NCBI GenBank assembly: GCA_001464575.1 | Contig: LNFE01000202.1 | Coordinates: forward strand, 1-58,351 | Length of the DNA stretch: 58,351 bases | DNA from: Acidobacteria bacterium Ga0077553 | GTDB lineage: Bacteria; Acidobacteriota; Terriglobia; Bryobacterales; Bryobacteraceae | Direction: 5' to 3' | Shown: piece after piece, positions 1 to 8,898 of the stretch | How positions within the stretch are numbered: position 1 is the stretch's first letter | How the letters are laid out: every line of letters starts with the position of its first letter | The notes under the pieces: generated by a model | Database searches by the model: none | What the model saw: only the letters and a program-made list of their open reading frames with translations | Told to the model about the DNA's origin: nothing | Translations under genes and position numbers: made by a program

Positions 1-1524
1 GCCCGCCTCTCCCCGGATGGCCGCACCGTCGCCGCGCTCTCCAGCCATCAGCTCTACACCTTCCCCCGCCCTGAACCCGGCGCCACCGGTCTCACCATCG
101 ACCTCACCAAGCCGCAAGTCCCCGTCAAGAAGGTCACCACCATCGGCGCCGACTCCTTTGCCTTCACCGCCGACAGCAAGACCCTCGTCTGGTCCGCCGG
201 CCCCAGCTACTTCCGCCAACCTCTCGGCTCAACCGACAAGCCACAAGAGTTCCCGTTCTCGATCGAAGTTCCCCGCGCCACACCCACCGGCAGCATCCTC
301 CTGCGCAACGCCAAGCTCATCACCATGAAGGGCGCCGAAATCGTTGAGAACGCCGACCTGCTGATCACCAACAACAAGATCGCCGCCCTCGGCAAACGCG
401 GCTCGTTTCCCGTCCCCACGGGCACCAAGATCCAGGACGTCACCGGCCACACCATCATGCCCGGCATCATCGACGTCCACGCCCACTGGCGGGTGCAGCG
501 CGACGTGATTGAAGAGCAGAGCTGGAGCTTCCTCGCCAACCTCGCCTACGGCGTCACCGCCGGTCGCGACCCGCAGACGATGACCTACGACATGTTCGCT
601 TATCAGGACACGATCGACCAGGGCGGCATGCTCGGCCCGCGAGCGTTCTCCACCGGCCCCGGCGTCTTCGCGGACACCGATTTCAAGTCCTACGAAGAGA
701 CGCGCGACGCGCTCTCCCGCTACTCGAAATACTACGGCACGCACATGTTGAAGTCCTACATGGTGGGCAACCGCAAGCAGCGCCAGTGGGTGGTGCAGGC
801 CTCGAAGGAGCTCGGCATCATGCCGACGACGGAAGGCGGCCTTGACCTCAAACTCAACACCACCCACGCCCTCGACGGCTTCAGCGGCAACGAACACGCG
901 CTGCCCATCCTGCCGCTGTACAAGGACGTCGTCGAGCTCTTCTCGAAGACCGGCATCACCTACACGCCTACGTTGCTGGTCGCTTACGGCGGCCCCTGGG
1001 CCGAGAACTATTTCTACGAGACCACCGACGTCTATGGCGACACGAAGCTGAAGCGGTTCATCCCGCAGAACGTGCTCTATCTGAAGGCGAGCCGCCGCAA
1101 CGCCTGGTTCAGCGAAGAGGAGCATGTGTTCAAGCGCTTGGCGCAGTCGGCCAAGAAGGTGGTCGATAGCGGCGGCCGCGTCACCATCGGCGGCCATGGC
1201 CAACTGCAGGGCATCCAATGCCATTGGGAGATGTGGGCGCTACAGAGCGGCGGCATGACCAACTGGGAGGTCCTCCGCGCCGCGACGATTCACGGCGCCG
1301 AAGCGCTCGGCTATGCGCAGGACATCGGCTCGCTCGAACCCGGCAAACTAGCCGACCTGCTCGTCCTTCGCAAGGACCCGCTCACCGACATCCGCAACAC
1401 CAACACCATTCGTTACGTCATGAAGAACGGCGATCTGTTCGACGCCGACTCGATGGATCAACTCTGGCCCACCGCGAAGAAACTGGGCGACCAGTGGTGG
1501 TGGAACCAACAACCCAAGAGGTAG
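1..1524 (+). CDS. Amidohydrolase with N-terminal beta-propeller tail, 5' end outside window
   Basis: The frame is open from base 1, so the start lies outside the window. The first ~85 residues include LSPDGRTVAALSS and AFTADSKTLVWSAG, typical WD40-like PD40 (TolB-type) blades. They are followed by an amidohydrolase domain beginning near SILLRNAKLITMKGAEIV. The metal-binding HxH is visible as IIDVHAHW, later histidines lie in TIGGHGQLQGIQCHWE, and the usual C-terminal ending GSLEPGKLADLLVL is present. Fusions of a TolB propeller to an imidazolonepropionase-like amidohydrolase are common in Acidobacteriota and are usually secreted. The substrate cannot be read from the sequence; a cyclic amide or dipeptide is plausible given the peptidases that follow. 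The stop lies 4 bases before the next gene. Confidence 0.9.
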   Translation, partial: ARLSPDGRTVAALSSHQLYTFPRPEPGATGLTIDLTKPQVPVKKVTTIGADSFAFTADSKTLVWSAGPSYFRQPLGSTDKPQEFPFSIEVPRATPTGSILLRNAKLITMKGAEIVENADLLITNNKIAALGKRGSFPVPTGTKIQDVTGHTIMPGIIDVHAHWRVQRDVIEEQSWSFLANLAYGVTAGRDPQTMTYDMFAYQDTIDQGGMLGPRAFSTGPGVFADTDFKSYEETRDALSRYSKYYGTHMLKSYMVGNRKQRQWVVQASKELGIMPTTEGGLDLKLNTTHALDGFSGNEHALPILPLYKDVVELFSKTGITYTPTLLVAYGGPWAENYFYETTDVYGDTKLKRFIPQNVLYLKASRRNAWFSEEEHVFKRLAQSAKKVVDSGGRVTIGGHGQLQGIQCHWEMWALQSGGMTNWEVLRAATIHGAEALGYAQDIGSLEPGKLADLLVLRKDPLTDIRNTNTIRYVMKNGDLFDADSMDQLWPTAKKLGDQWWWNQQPKR

Positions 1525-1528
1525 CCTT

Positions 1529-2119
1529 ATGCGCCTATTCCCTCTCGTCCTCCTCGCTTCAGCCGTCCTCGGTGCCTGGGAATGTGTCATCGTCCCAGCG
1601 CGACAGGAAGGCCGCCTGGAGGTGATCGTCTCGGACTTCACCGGCCTGGAGCACAAAGACTACAAGGCATCACTCACGAGCACCGTTGCTCCCGGCGTCG
1701 TAACGCCACTGCGATCCCCGAAGCAGAAGATCCCCTATGGCAGCTATGTTCTGCGGATCGAGTTGGCCGGATTCAAACGCCACGAGCAGCCCGTCGAGAT
1801 CAGTGCGCCAGATACCGAAGTCCGCACCGACCTGGATCTCGGCACCATCGGCTGTCCCGAGCCGCCCACCATCCTGCGGGGCCAAATCCAGAACCTCCCC
1901 GCCAAGCAGGAGATCTGGGCCAAGGCGGTGCCTCTTCGCGGCCCGGGCAGCGTCGAGTCCCGCGTCCACGGCTCCGGCTACTTCGAACTCCGCGGCCTCC
2001 GCTACGCGAACTACATCCTGATCCTCACCACCGCCGACCGCATCCTCCACCAGCAGATCCTTTTCTCCCAGAAGCCCGGCCTCAACGCCCCCATCACCAC
2101 CATCCAACTTTCTCCCTAA
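1529..2119 (+). CDS. Secreted protein with carboxypeptidase-regulatory-like fold
   Basis: A 196-residue protein starting at an ATG just after the amidohydrolase stop. Residues 1-18 form a short hydrophobic signal-like segment. The body looks all-beta, with the pattern of CarboxypepD_reg/SdrD B-like domains: PYGSYVLRIELAGFKRHEQP, then SGYFELRGLRYANYILIL near the C-terminus. These two phrases suggest two tandem beta-sandwich modules. No catalytic residues are recognisable. Position suggests co-transcription with the amidohydrolase and the peptidases. Function unknown; an accessory or structural secreted protein is the best guess. Confidence 0.7.
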   Translation: MRLFPLVLLASAVLGAWECVIVPARQEGRLEVIVSDFTGLEHKDYKASLTSTVAPGVVTPLRSPKQKIPYGSYVLRIELAGFKRHEQPVEISAPDTEVRTDLDLGTIGCPEPPTILRGQIQNLPAKQEIWAKAVPLRGPGSVESRVHGSGYFELRGLRYANYILILTTADRILHQQILFSQKPGLNAPITTIQLSP

Positions 2120-2151
2120 CCACGCCCATCCCGTCTGCTACCCTCAACCAT

Positions 2152-3573
2152 ATGTTTCGCGCGTCCTTTCTCCTCTGCCTCCTCCCTTCCCTGGTCCCCG
2201 CGCAACCGAAGCCCCTCGACTGGGCTCAAATTGACCAGGAAACCCTCAAGCACTTCTCCGCCCTCGTCCAGATCAACTCCACCGACCCCGGCGGTTCCGA
2301 AAAGCCCGTCGTCGACTATCTGAAGTCGGTCCTCGATAAAGAAGGCATCGAGTCCAAAATCTTCACCCGCACCAACCTCGCCGACCCCGCCATCGTCCGC
2401 CCCAACATCATCGCCCGCCTCAAAGGCAACGGCAAGAAGAAGCCCCTCCTCATCGTCGGCCACACCGACACCGTCAACATCGACGCCAAGAAATGGACCA
2501 CCTACGGCCCCTTCTCGGCCCACCGCGCCGGTGGCCACATCTACGGCCGCGGCACCGTCGATGACAAGGACAATCTCACCGCCGCGCTCATGTCCATCAT
2601 TCTGCTCAAGCGGCAGAACACGCCGCTCGACCGTGACGTCATCTTCCTCGCCGAAGCCGGCGAAGAGGGCAACACCTCGGTCGGCATCGCCTTCCTCGTC
2701 AATGAGCACTACGCCGATCTCGACGCCGAATACTGCCTCGCCGAAGGCGGCTCCGCCGTCCGCACCAAAGGCAAGCTGAAGTACGTCCAGATCCAAACCA
2801 CGGAGAAGATCCCCCGCGGCGTCCGCCTGGTCGCCTCCGGCGTGGCCGGCCATGGTTCGGTGCCGCTGCGGTCGAACCCGGTCGCACATCTGGCCCGCGC
2901 CGTCGCCAAGGTCGCCGACTGGCAGCCGCCCATGCGCCTCAACGACACCACCCGCGCCTACTTCGAGCGCCTCGCCACCGTCTCGACGCCCGAAGAGAAA
3001 GAGCGCTATAACAACCTGCTGAACCCCGACAAGACCGACGCGATTCAGGAGTATTTCGCTGTCAACGAACCGCGGCACAACTCCATGCTCCGCACCTCCG
3101 TCTCGCCCAACATCTTCCAGGGCGGCTACCGGTCCAACGTCATTCCTTCGGAAGCCACGGCGCAACTCGACATCCGCGCTCTGCCCGACGAGGACATGAC
3201 AAAGTTCTACGACACCCTCCGCAGCATCATCAACGACCCGGTGATTAAAGTCGTTCCCACGGGCAACTCGGTCCGTCCGGGCGCGCCGCCCTCGGGACTC
3301 GATAACGAGGCCTTCCGCACCATCGAAGCCGTCGCTAAACAGCACTACGACAACGTCGCCGTTCTTCCCACCATGGCCACCGGCGCCACCGACATGTCCT
3401 TCCTCCGCTCGAAAGGCATGCAGTGCTACGGCATCGGCCCGGCCATCGACATCGAAGACGGCCCGCTCGGCTACGGCGCCCACAGCGATCAGGAGCGCAT
3501 TCTCGAATCGTCCCTGTATCAGTTCGTGAAGTTCCACTACGACCTCACCGCCCAACTGGCGGCCGCGAAATAA
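2152..3573 (+). CDS. M20 family metallopeptidase (secreted)
   Basis: A 473-residue protein. The frame is open much further upstream, but the ATG at 2152 is followed by a clear signal peptide (MFRASFLLCLLPSLVPAQ), so I start there. Zinc-hydrolase motifs of M20 carboxypeptidases are present: VGHTDTVNI (His104/Asp106), GRGTVDDKD (bridging Asp near 137) and AEAGEEGN (catalytic Glu near 171-172). An inserted dimerisation domain lies around residues 215-340. The family removes C-terminal residues or cleaves dipeptides and acylated amino acids. It is followed after 4 bases by a second M20 gene, so the two form a tandem paralogous pair, probably processing peptides in the periplasm. Confidence 0.93.
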   Translation: MFRASFLLCLLPSLVPAQPKPLDWAQIDQETLKHFSALVQINSTDPGGSEKPVVDYLKSVLDKEGIESKIFTRTNLADPAIVRPNIIARLKGNGKKKPLLIVGHTDTVNIDAKKWTTYGPFSAHRAGGHIYGRGTVDDKDNLTAALMSIILLKRQNTPLDRDVIFLAEAGEEGNTSVGIAFLVNEHYADLDAEYCLAEGGSAVRTKGKLKYVQIQTTEKIPRGVRLVASGVAGHGSVPLRSNPVAHLARAVAKVADWQPPMRLNDTTRAYFERLATVSTPEEKERYNNLLNPDKTDAIQEYFAVNEPRHNSMLRTSVSPNIFQGGYRSNVIPSEATAQLDIRALPDEDMTKFYDTLRSIINDPVIKVVPTGNSVRPGAPPSGLDNEAFRTIEAVAKQHYDNVAVLPTMATGATDMSFLRSKGMQCYGIGPAIDIEDGPLGYGAHSDQERILESSLYQFVKFHYDLTAQLAAAK

Positions 3574-3577
3574 TGCC

Positions 3578-5014
3578 ATGCGTCGACTCCTTCTCGCTCT
3601 CGCTCTTCTGGCCGTCCCGGCTCCGGCCGCCGACCTTCCGGAGGTCGCCCAGCTTCTGGTCGACCTCATCCGCATCGATACCTCGAATCCGCCGGGCAAC
3701 GAAGAGAAGCTCGCGCGGTTTCTTGAAAAGAAGTTTGCCGGCCTGGGCTTCGCGATCGACATCATCCCCACGCCCATCGCCGGCAAGGCGCACTTTATCG
3801 CACGCCTGAAGGGCAATGGGAAGAAGCGGCCCGTGCTGCTTGCCGCCCATGCTGACGTGGTCGGCGTGGAACGCGAGAAGTGGACCGTCGATCCCTTCGC
3901 CGGCGTCGTCAAGGACGGCGCCGTCTACGGCCGCGGCGCCATCGACTTCAAGGGCGGCCTCGCCGTCTTCGCGCAAGCCGTCCTCAATCTCGCCCGCAAC
4001 AAAGTCGCGCTCGACCGCGACGTCATCTTTCTTTCGGAAGCCGACGAGGAGGGCGGCCTGTACAACACGACATGGCTGGCCACGCAGGCCTGGGAGAAGA
4101 TCGACTGCGAGTTCTCTCTGAACGAAGGCGGCTGGATCATCAAGGGCAAAGACGGCCAGACGTCCTATGTCTCCATCTCTACCGCCGACAAGGGCAACGT
4201 CTCCCTCACGCTCACCGCCCGTGGCACCTCGACTCACTCCTCCATGCCCCGCCCGGACAACGCGATCTATACGCTGGCCCGCGCCCTGGCAAAGCTCTCC
4301 GCTTACGAGACCAAGGTGAAGCTCACGCCCGAAACCCGCATGTTCTTTGAGACCCTTGCCGATGTCAGCCCCGAGCCGATGAAGAGCACCTTCCGGGATC
4401 TACTCTCGGACGACCCGAAGAAGGTCGCCGCCGCCGACAAGGCGATCTCCGAAGACACCCTGCTCCACGCGATTATGCGGGACACCATTGCCCCGGTGCT
4501 GATGAACGCCGGCTTCCGCGGCAACGTCATCCCCGGCTCAGCCGAGGTCACGTTGAACTTCCGCACCATCCCCGGCACCACGGCCGAGGACCTGATCGAC
4601 GAGATCAAGGGCGTGGTCGAAGATCCGCGCGTCGATGTCGATGTCGCCGTCTTCGCCACCTCTCGCACCGCCATGACCCCGGAGCAGAAGAAGCAGTCGA
4701 TGGAGTATCAGAAGATGCGGTCACGCCTAAAGCCGTCGCCGCTCGACAACGAACTCTACAAGACGCTCGTCAAGCACGCCCTCGCCGTCTACCCCACGGC
4801 CAAGGTGACGCCGTATCTGTTCCAGGCCGGCACGGACTCCGCCGCCTGGCGCTCGCGCGGCATCCCCGTCTATGGCATCTATCCCTATCCCATCGACCAC
4901 GAGGACCTGAAACGCATGCACGGCAACGACGAACGCGTCCCCATCGCCTCGCTGGTCACCGGCGTCGACATGATCTACAAAACGCTCGTCGACGTCGCCG
5001 CCGCCAAGCCTTGA
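3578..5014 (+). CDS. M20 family metallopeptidase, tandem paralogue (secreted)
   Basis: 478 residues with an N-terminal signal peptide (MRRLLLALALLAVPAPAA). Metal and catalytic motifs are intact: LAAHADVV (His91/Asp93), GRGAIDFKG (118-126) and SEADEEGG. The last metal histidine is probably in the C-terminal YPYPIDHEDL segment. It resembles the preceding M20 in overall order (for example both carry ARLKGNGKK before the HxD motif) but has diverged, so an old duplication with specialisation is likely. It starts 4 bases after the preceding stop, which argues for one transcript. Confidence 0.93.
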   Translation: MRRLLLALALLAVPAPAADLPEVAQLLVDLIRIDTSNPPGNEEKLARFLEKKFAGLGFAIDIIPTPIAGKAHFIARLKGNGKKRPVLLAAHADVVGVEREKWTVDPFAGVVKDGAVYGRGAIDFKGGLAVFAQAVLNLARNKVALDRDVIFLSEADEEGGLYNTTWLATQAWEKIDCEFSLNEGGWIIKGKDGQTSYVSISTADKGNVSLTLTARGTSTHSSMPRPDNAIYTLARALAKLSAYETKVKLTPETRMFFETLADVSPEPMKSTFRDLLSDDPKKVAAADKAISEDTLLHAIMRDTIAPVLMNAGFRGNVIPGSAEVTLNFRTIPGTTAEDLIDEIKGVVEDPRVDVDVAVFATSRTAMTPEQKKQSMEYQKMRSRLKPSPLDNELYKTLVKHALAVYPTAKVTPYLFQAGTDSAAWRSRGIPVYGIYPYPIDHEDLKRMHGNDERVPIASLVTGVDMIYKTLVDVAAAKP

Positions 5015-5048
5015 CACGCAGGGCGGGTTGCCGATACCCTTCCCTCCA

Positions 5049-6557
5049 ATGACCACTCGCCGCTACTTCTTCTTCGGGTCTCTGCTCGCCGGCGCCGTCC
5101 CCACCGGTGGCTACGGCAGCGTCCCTTCGCTTCGCGCTCTCGGCTACAAGCCCTTCTACGATAAGCTCAACGTCGCCGCCATCGGCTGCGGCGGGCGCGG
5201 CAACGAAATCCTCAATGAAGCCGCCCGGACGGAGAACATCGTCGCCCTGTGCGACGTCGACCTGAAGCGCGGCGAAGGCGCCATCAAGCGCTACGAGAAG
5301 CTGCCCCTCTATCGCGACTACCGCACCATGCTTGACAAAGAGGGCAAGAATATCGACGCGGTCACAATTGCCATTCCGGACTTCATGCATGCCGCCGTCG
5401 CCCTCGCCTACATGCAGGCCGGCAAGCACGTCTATCTCGAAAAGCCGCTCGCTCGCACCCCGTGGGAGACCCGCCTTCTCCTCGATGCCGCCATTAAGTA
5501 CAAGGTGGCGACGCAGATGGGCAACCAGGGGTACTCGCACGAATCCCATCGCGTGGCGGCCGAGATTCTCTGGTCCGGCGAGATCGGCGATGTCACGGAA
5601 GTCCATGTCTCGACGACACCCGGCACGCATCCCACCGGCCTGAAGGAACTGCCGCCGGAGGAGTCCGCGCCCGACACGTTGAACTGGAGCGCCTGGTTGG
5701 GCAACGCGCCCATGCGCCCGTTCAGTTCCTACTACGTGCCCTATAATTGGCGCGGCTTCTATGATTTCGGCACCGGCCAGATCGGCAACTGGGCCACGCA
5801 CTCGGCCGGCCCCGTCCACCACGCGCTGCAGCTCGGCGCTCCCACGAGCATCGAGCGCGTCGCGGTGACGAACGAAAGCAAGTACACCTTCCCGGACCGC
5901 GCCACCATCCGCGTTGACTTCCCCAAGCGTGGCGGCATGCCGCCCGTCAGCGTCTTTTATCATGACTCGGCGCGCGCCACCGACCCCGATGTCTACCGCG
6001 TCCCCGGCATGGAGAACGAAGTGATTCTGCCGCCGGCCAACAACCTGAGCGACAAGGGCCGGCCGATGGGAACGGGTGGCCGTCCCGCCGGCCCGCCCCG
6101 CCCGCCGCGTCCGGCCAACGCGCCGCCGATGGGTGCCGGTGGCCCGGGGGTGACCGTGTTTGGCGGCCCTCGCGGCGGCCCCGCGCGCGGAGTACTGACT
6201 GGCAATGGAGCCGTCTTCATCGGAACCAAGGGCATTATGGCGACGATGGAGAGGGGCGAAGGCGTGTGGCTGTTGCCTTCGGCTCGTTGGGCGGAGTACA
6301 AGCTCCCGCCGCAGTTGTTGACGCGTTCCCCGGGTCACATGCTCGATTGGATCCGCGCCTGCAAGGGTGGGGACCAGGCTTGTTCCGACTTCCGCATCTC
6401 CGCGCCCTATGCCGAGTGGCTGGCGTTGACAGCGATTGCCTTCCGGGTGCCCGGCAAACTGAATTGGGACAGCAAGCTGATGCGCTTCACGAACAGCGTG
6501 GAGGCGAACAAGTACGTCAAGCCGGCGTTCCGCCCTGGCATGGAGTTGAAACTCTGA
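5049..6557 (+). CDS. Gfo/Idh/MocA family oxidoreductase, Tat-exported, with Gly/Pro-rich insert
   Basis: 502 residues from the ATG at 5049; the in-frame ATG at 5028 is less likely because it would bury the signal. The N-terminus MTTRRYFFFGSLLAGAVP has a twin-arginine pattern. The Rossmann dinucleotide motif AAIGCGGRGNE and the catalytic-dyad region VYLEKPLARTPWE are clear. The family oxidises or epimerises sugars and related polyols with NAD(P). The odd feature is a low-complexity insert at roughly residues 338-385, rich in Gly, Pro and Arg (for example GRPAGPPRPPRPANAPPMG), between two conserved parts of the C-terminal domain. Weak Shine-Dalgarno. It closes the + strand hydrolase run. Confidence 0.88.
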   Translation: MTTRRYFFFGSLLAGAVPTGGYGSVPSLRALGYKPFYDKLNVAAIGCGGRGNEILNEAARTENIVALCDVDLKRGEGAIKRYEKLPLYRDYRTMLDKEGKNIDAVTIAIPDFMHAAVALAYMQAGKHVYLEKPLARTPWETRLLLDAAIKYKVATQMGNQGYSHESHRVAAEILWSGEIGDVTEVHVSTTPGTHPTGLKELPPEESAPDTLNWSAWLGNAPMRPFSSYYVPYNWRGFYDFGTGQIGNWATHSAGPVHHALQLGAPTSIERVAVTNESKYTFPDRATIRVDFPKRGGMPPVSVFYHDSARATDPDVYRVPGMENEVILPPANNLSDKGRPMGTGGRPAGPPRPPRPANAPPMGAGGPGVTVFGGPRGGPARGVLTGNGAVFIGTKGIMATMERGEGVWLLPSARWAEYKLPPQLLTRSPGHMLDWIRACKGGDQACSDFRISAPYAEWLALTAIAFRVPGKLNWDSKLMRFTNSVEANKYVKPAFRPGMELKL

Positions 6558-6574
6558 ACAAGGTACGCTGAGGG

Positions 6575-6961
6575 ATGACGAATCTAGAAGTGGCGATGAA
6601 ACTCGTCGCCCTCTGCACTGCCCATGAAAACTTTGCGGCGATGGAACAACTCTACGCCGAAGACATAGTGAGCGTTGAAGGCCAGGCTGACTCTGGTGGA
6701 AAGACCGCGACCTCCGGCAAGCAGGCCGTTATCGACAAGAGCAAGGCTTGGGCCGGCGTCCATGAGATCCATGGGTCGTCGACCGAGGGTCCGTTTTTGT
6801 CGACCGATGGTTTCGCCGTAATCTTTCAATTTGACGTTACGCCGAAAGCCACCGGAAGGCGAACCCAGCTGCGGGAGATTGCCGTCTACACTGTGAACGG
6901 GGGACTCATTGTCCGTGAGGAGTTCTTCTACGGCGAGGATGGCGACGCCCTGAGCCGGTAA
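6575..6961 (+). CDS. SnoaL/NTF2-like protein
   Basis: A 128-residue single-domain protein with SnoaL-like organisation: an N-terminal helix, the phrase AAMEQLYAEDIVSVEG, a KQAVIDKSKAW helix, and C-terminal strands ending in VREEFFYGED. Members are small cone-fold proteins used as isomerases, cyclases or ligand binders, and the role cannot be assigned from sequence. It starts 18 bases after the oxidoreductase stop with AGGG just upstream. Its 3' end overlaps the convergent membrane-protein gene by 34 bases. Confidence 0.75.
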   Translation: MTNLEVAMKLVALCTAHENFAAMEQLYAEDIVSVEGQADSGGKTATSGKQAVIDKSKAWAGVHEIHGSSTEGPFLSTDGFAVIFQFDVTPKATGRRTQLREIAVYTVNGGLIVREEFFYGEDGDALSR

Positions 6962-7512
6962 AGTAACCCCGACAGAAGTCCGACGCCCATACCCGTCAGT
7001 GGAAGTAAAAGCGGGTATGGGCGAACTGGCGCATTAAAGGCTCGCATCACGCCGCTTCGGGGAGCTGTCTCCGACGGCAATTCGGCCCTTATGTGATCCG
7101 CAAGCCGGTCAACGAGTTCTCTGCTCGCCACTGGCGGATAGGTGAAGATTGCGATGGATCGGCCGATCTCGTGGACTTGGATGTCGCGTACCACGTAATG
7201 ATAAAGCGTCTGCCAGGACATCCGCAGACCGGAATTAATCGATCGCTTGAGTTGACCCGAGTCCTTCGGGCCCTCGAAGATGACGGCGTAGAGCGTCACG
7301 CGTTGGGGCGGCAGTAGGAACGTAAGTCCCCAGCCGCAAAGCAGGCCGATTCCCGCCCACAGTGGCAGCCACCGTAAGCGCAACAACAAAGCTGACCAGA
7401 TCAAGTCGGCAACATCGCGAACTCTGGGAGGCGAATCCTCGAGCAGCGCCTCCAACTCCGCCCCGTACCGCTCCCGCCACGCCCTCGGATACAACCGGAT
7501 AAGCCACTTCAT
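6928..7512 (-). CDS. Small two-TM membrane protein coupled to PadR regulator
   Basis: 194 residues. The N-terminal ~40 residues (WLIRLYPRAWRERYGAELEA) match the cytoplasmic prefix often found on acidobacterial permeases and small membrane proteins paired with PadR regulators. Two hydrophobic segments are seen, about residues 47-67 (LPLWAGIGLLCGWGLTFLL) and 165-188, flanking an extracytoplasmic region of ~95 residues. That topology resembles a Wzz-like or sensor protein, but I see no diagnostic motif. Its start overlaps the PadR stop (ATGA), so it is probably translationally coupled and regulated by that protein. Confidence 0.7.
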   Translation of the reverse strand: MKWLIRLYPRAWRERYGAELEALLEDSPPRVRDVADLIWSALLLRLRWLPLWAGIGLLCGWGLTFLLPPQRVTLYAVIFEGPKDSGQLKRSINSGLRMSWQTLYHYVVRDIQVHEIGRSIAIFTYPPVASRELVDRLADHIRAELPSETAPRSGVMRAFNAPVRPYPLLLPLTGMGVGLLSGLLYRLRASPSSP

Positions 7513-7799
7513 AGCGCCTCCAGCCGTTCCCGGCCCGCCGTCACAATCCGGCCGAGCTTAGCCAACTCCTCCTCCAAATGCCGCCGCCCCGCCGCCCGCA
7601 ACCGATAAGGCCGCCGCCGCTCATCCGGCGACGCCATCGCCCGGATCATTCCCCGCTCCTCCAACCGGCTAATCGCCCCGTAAAGCGTTCCGGGGCCCAA
7701 ACGGACCCCGGCAAATCGCTCGATATCTTCCATCATGCCGTAGCCGTGCTGATCGCCCCCGGCCAGGCTCGCCAATACCAGTAGTGTCGGATCTGACAT
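7509..7799 (-). CDS. PadR family transcriptional regulator
   Basis: 96 residues, a winged-helix PadR-N domain with little C-terminal helix. Family hallmarks include TLLVLASLAGGDQHGYGM at the N-terminus, LGPGTLYGAISRLEERGMI (recognition helix) and RRPYRLRAAGRRHLEEEL. PadR proteins are usually ligand-responsive repressors that bind palindromes at their own promoter. A symmetrical palindrome immediately upstream (7801-7838) fits autoregulation. It is translationally coupled to the small membrane protein downstream. Confidence 0.93.
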   Translation of the reverse strand: MSDPTLLVLASLAGGDQHGYGMMEDIERFAGVRLGPGTLYGAISRLEERGMIRAMASPDERRRPYRLRAAGRRHLEEELAKLGRIVTAGRERLEAL

Positions 7800-7800
7800 C

Positions 7801-7838
7801 GCTATTCCGTCCCGCGATATATCGTATCACGGAATAGC
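7801..7838. promoter_or_regulatory. Nested palindrome, probable PadR operator
   Basis: Perfect 10-base arms GCTATTCCGT (7801-7810) and ACGGAATAGC (7829-7838) enclose a second perfect 10-base palindrome, CGATATATCG (7815-7824). Both share the same centre, between 7819 and 7820. The element starts one base upstream of the PadR start codon and lies in the gap after the esterase gene. A central ATAT dyad is common in PadR operators. No T-run follows, so it is not a typical intrinsic terminator. Operator function is inferred. Confidence 0.7.
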
Positions 7839-7844
7839 GGCAGT

Positions 7845-8849
7845 CTATTTCTTCGCCGGCTGCGCGAATCCCCGGCCGACCATGTCCTTCACGTCGGTCG
7901 TCGCCCCGTGGTCTCGCCACAGCCATCGCATCATCTCCGGAAACACCGTCTGCAGCATCTTCTGCCCATGGCGCTGCACACCCCACGAGTAGTTCAAGTC
8001 GTAGCCTTTTTCCTCGAGCGCTTTTTGCATCCGCACGTTCTGCAAAAACCAGTCGCGCGTTTCGTCGTAGGAGCCATCGGCCCGCAGCGCCCGGTTGTCG
8101 TTCCGGCCATCGACCAGAAACACGCGAAGCGGCTTCTTCTCGCTCTTGCGGATAATGTCCGGGTACGCGTGGCCCCCGCGAATATTGGTAAAGCTGCCAA
8201 CGTTGCTGAGCACCTTGCGGAAATGGTTCGGCCGCTCCCAAGCGACGGTAAACGCCGCAATCGCCCCGGAGCTGGACCCGCCGATGCCATGACGTTCCGG
8301 ATCCTTCGAGAGGTTGTACTCCTTGTACAGCACCGGCATCAGTTCATCGACGATCACCCGGGCATACTTGTCGTCCAGACTGTTGTATTCGGTCGGCCGG
8401 TTCGTATCGCGGTCGCCCCAATTGCGCGGCGTGGGCTCGGGCTGGTCAGGGCGGCGGCCCGGGTTGATGAAGACGCCGATCATGATCGGGATCTCTTTCC
8501 GGTAGATCAGATTATCCATCACCACCTGCGCCCGGATGTCGCCTTCCGGCGCCATGAACGCCTGGCCGTCCTGGTAGATCATCAGGCTGGCGGGCACGGC
8601 GGGATCGTACTGTGCCGGCACGTAGACCCAATAGGTATGCCGCGTACCCGGATAGACTTCGCTCGGGAGCGTAAACGGTCCTCGGATTTCGCCTTGCGGG
8701 ACGCCCTCCATCACCATCGCGTCCGGCGCGAGCTTGTAGTGGAGATCGGTGTTGGGCGTTTCCGCCATGGCCGGACGCGGCGGGCGATTGGCCGGCGGCG
8801 CCTGGGCAAAGAGGCCGGCGGCCAACAGGATAGGAAGATATCGCTTCAT
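7845..8849 (-). CDS. Secreted alpha/beta-hydrolase esterase (enterochelin-esterase-like)
   Basis: 334 residues with a short signal peptide ([16 protein letters not shown]). The fold is that of the Fes/esterase D group: strand [20 protein letters not shown], nucleophile elbow [13 protein letters not shown] (serine in GGSSSG), acid in [11 protein letters not shown] and histidine in [10 protein letters not shown] proline-rich linker follows the signal. The group hydrolyses ester bonds of polyphenols, siderophores or acylated carbohydrates, and the substrate is not determinable. It lies upstream of PadR on the same strand, but the operator lies between them. Confidence 0.87.
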   Translation of the reverse strand: MKRYLPILLAAGLFAQAPPANRPPRPAMAETPNTDLHYKLAPDAMVMEGVPQGEIRGPFTLPSEVYPGTRHTYWVYVPAQYDPAVPASLMIYQDGQAFMAPEGDIRAQVVMDNLIYRKEIPIMIGVFINPGRRPDQPEPTPRNWGDRDTNRPTEYNSLDDKYARVIVDELMPVLYKEYNLSKDPERHGIGGSSSGAIAAFTVAWERPNHFRKVLSNVGSFTNIRGGHAYPDIIRKSEKKPLRVFLVDGRNDNRALRADGSYDETRDWFLQNVRMQKALEEKGYDLNYSWGVQRHGQKMLQTVFPEMMRWLWRDHGATTDVKDMVGRGFAQPAKK

Positions 8850-8898
8850 GGTTTCGGAAGCAACATATCACAGTCGGCGGCCGGGCCTCTTGCGGGAC

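Noticed and set aside
2116..3912. A 598-codon open frame opposite the M20 genes.
   Set aside because: Gly/Asp/Val/Glu-rich shadow of clearly conserved M20 sequence on the other strand.
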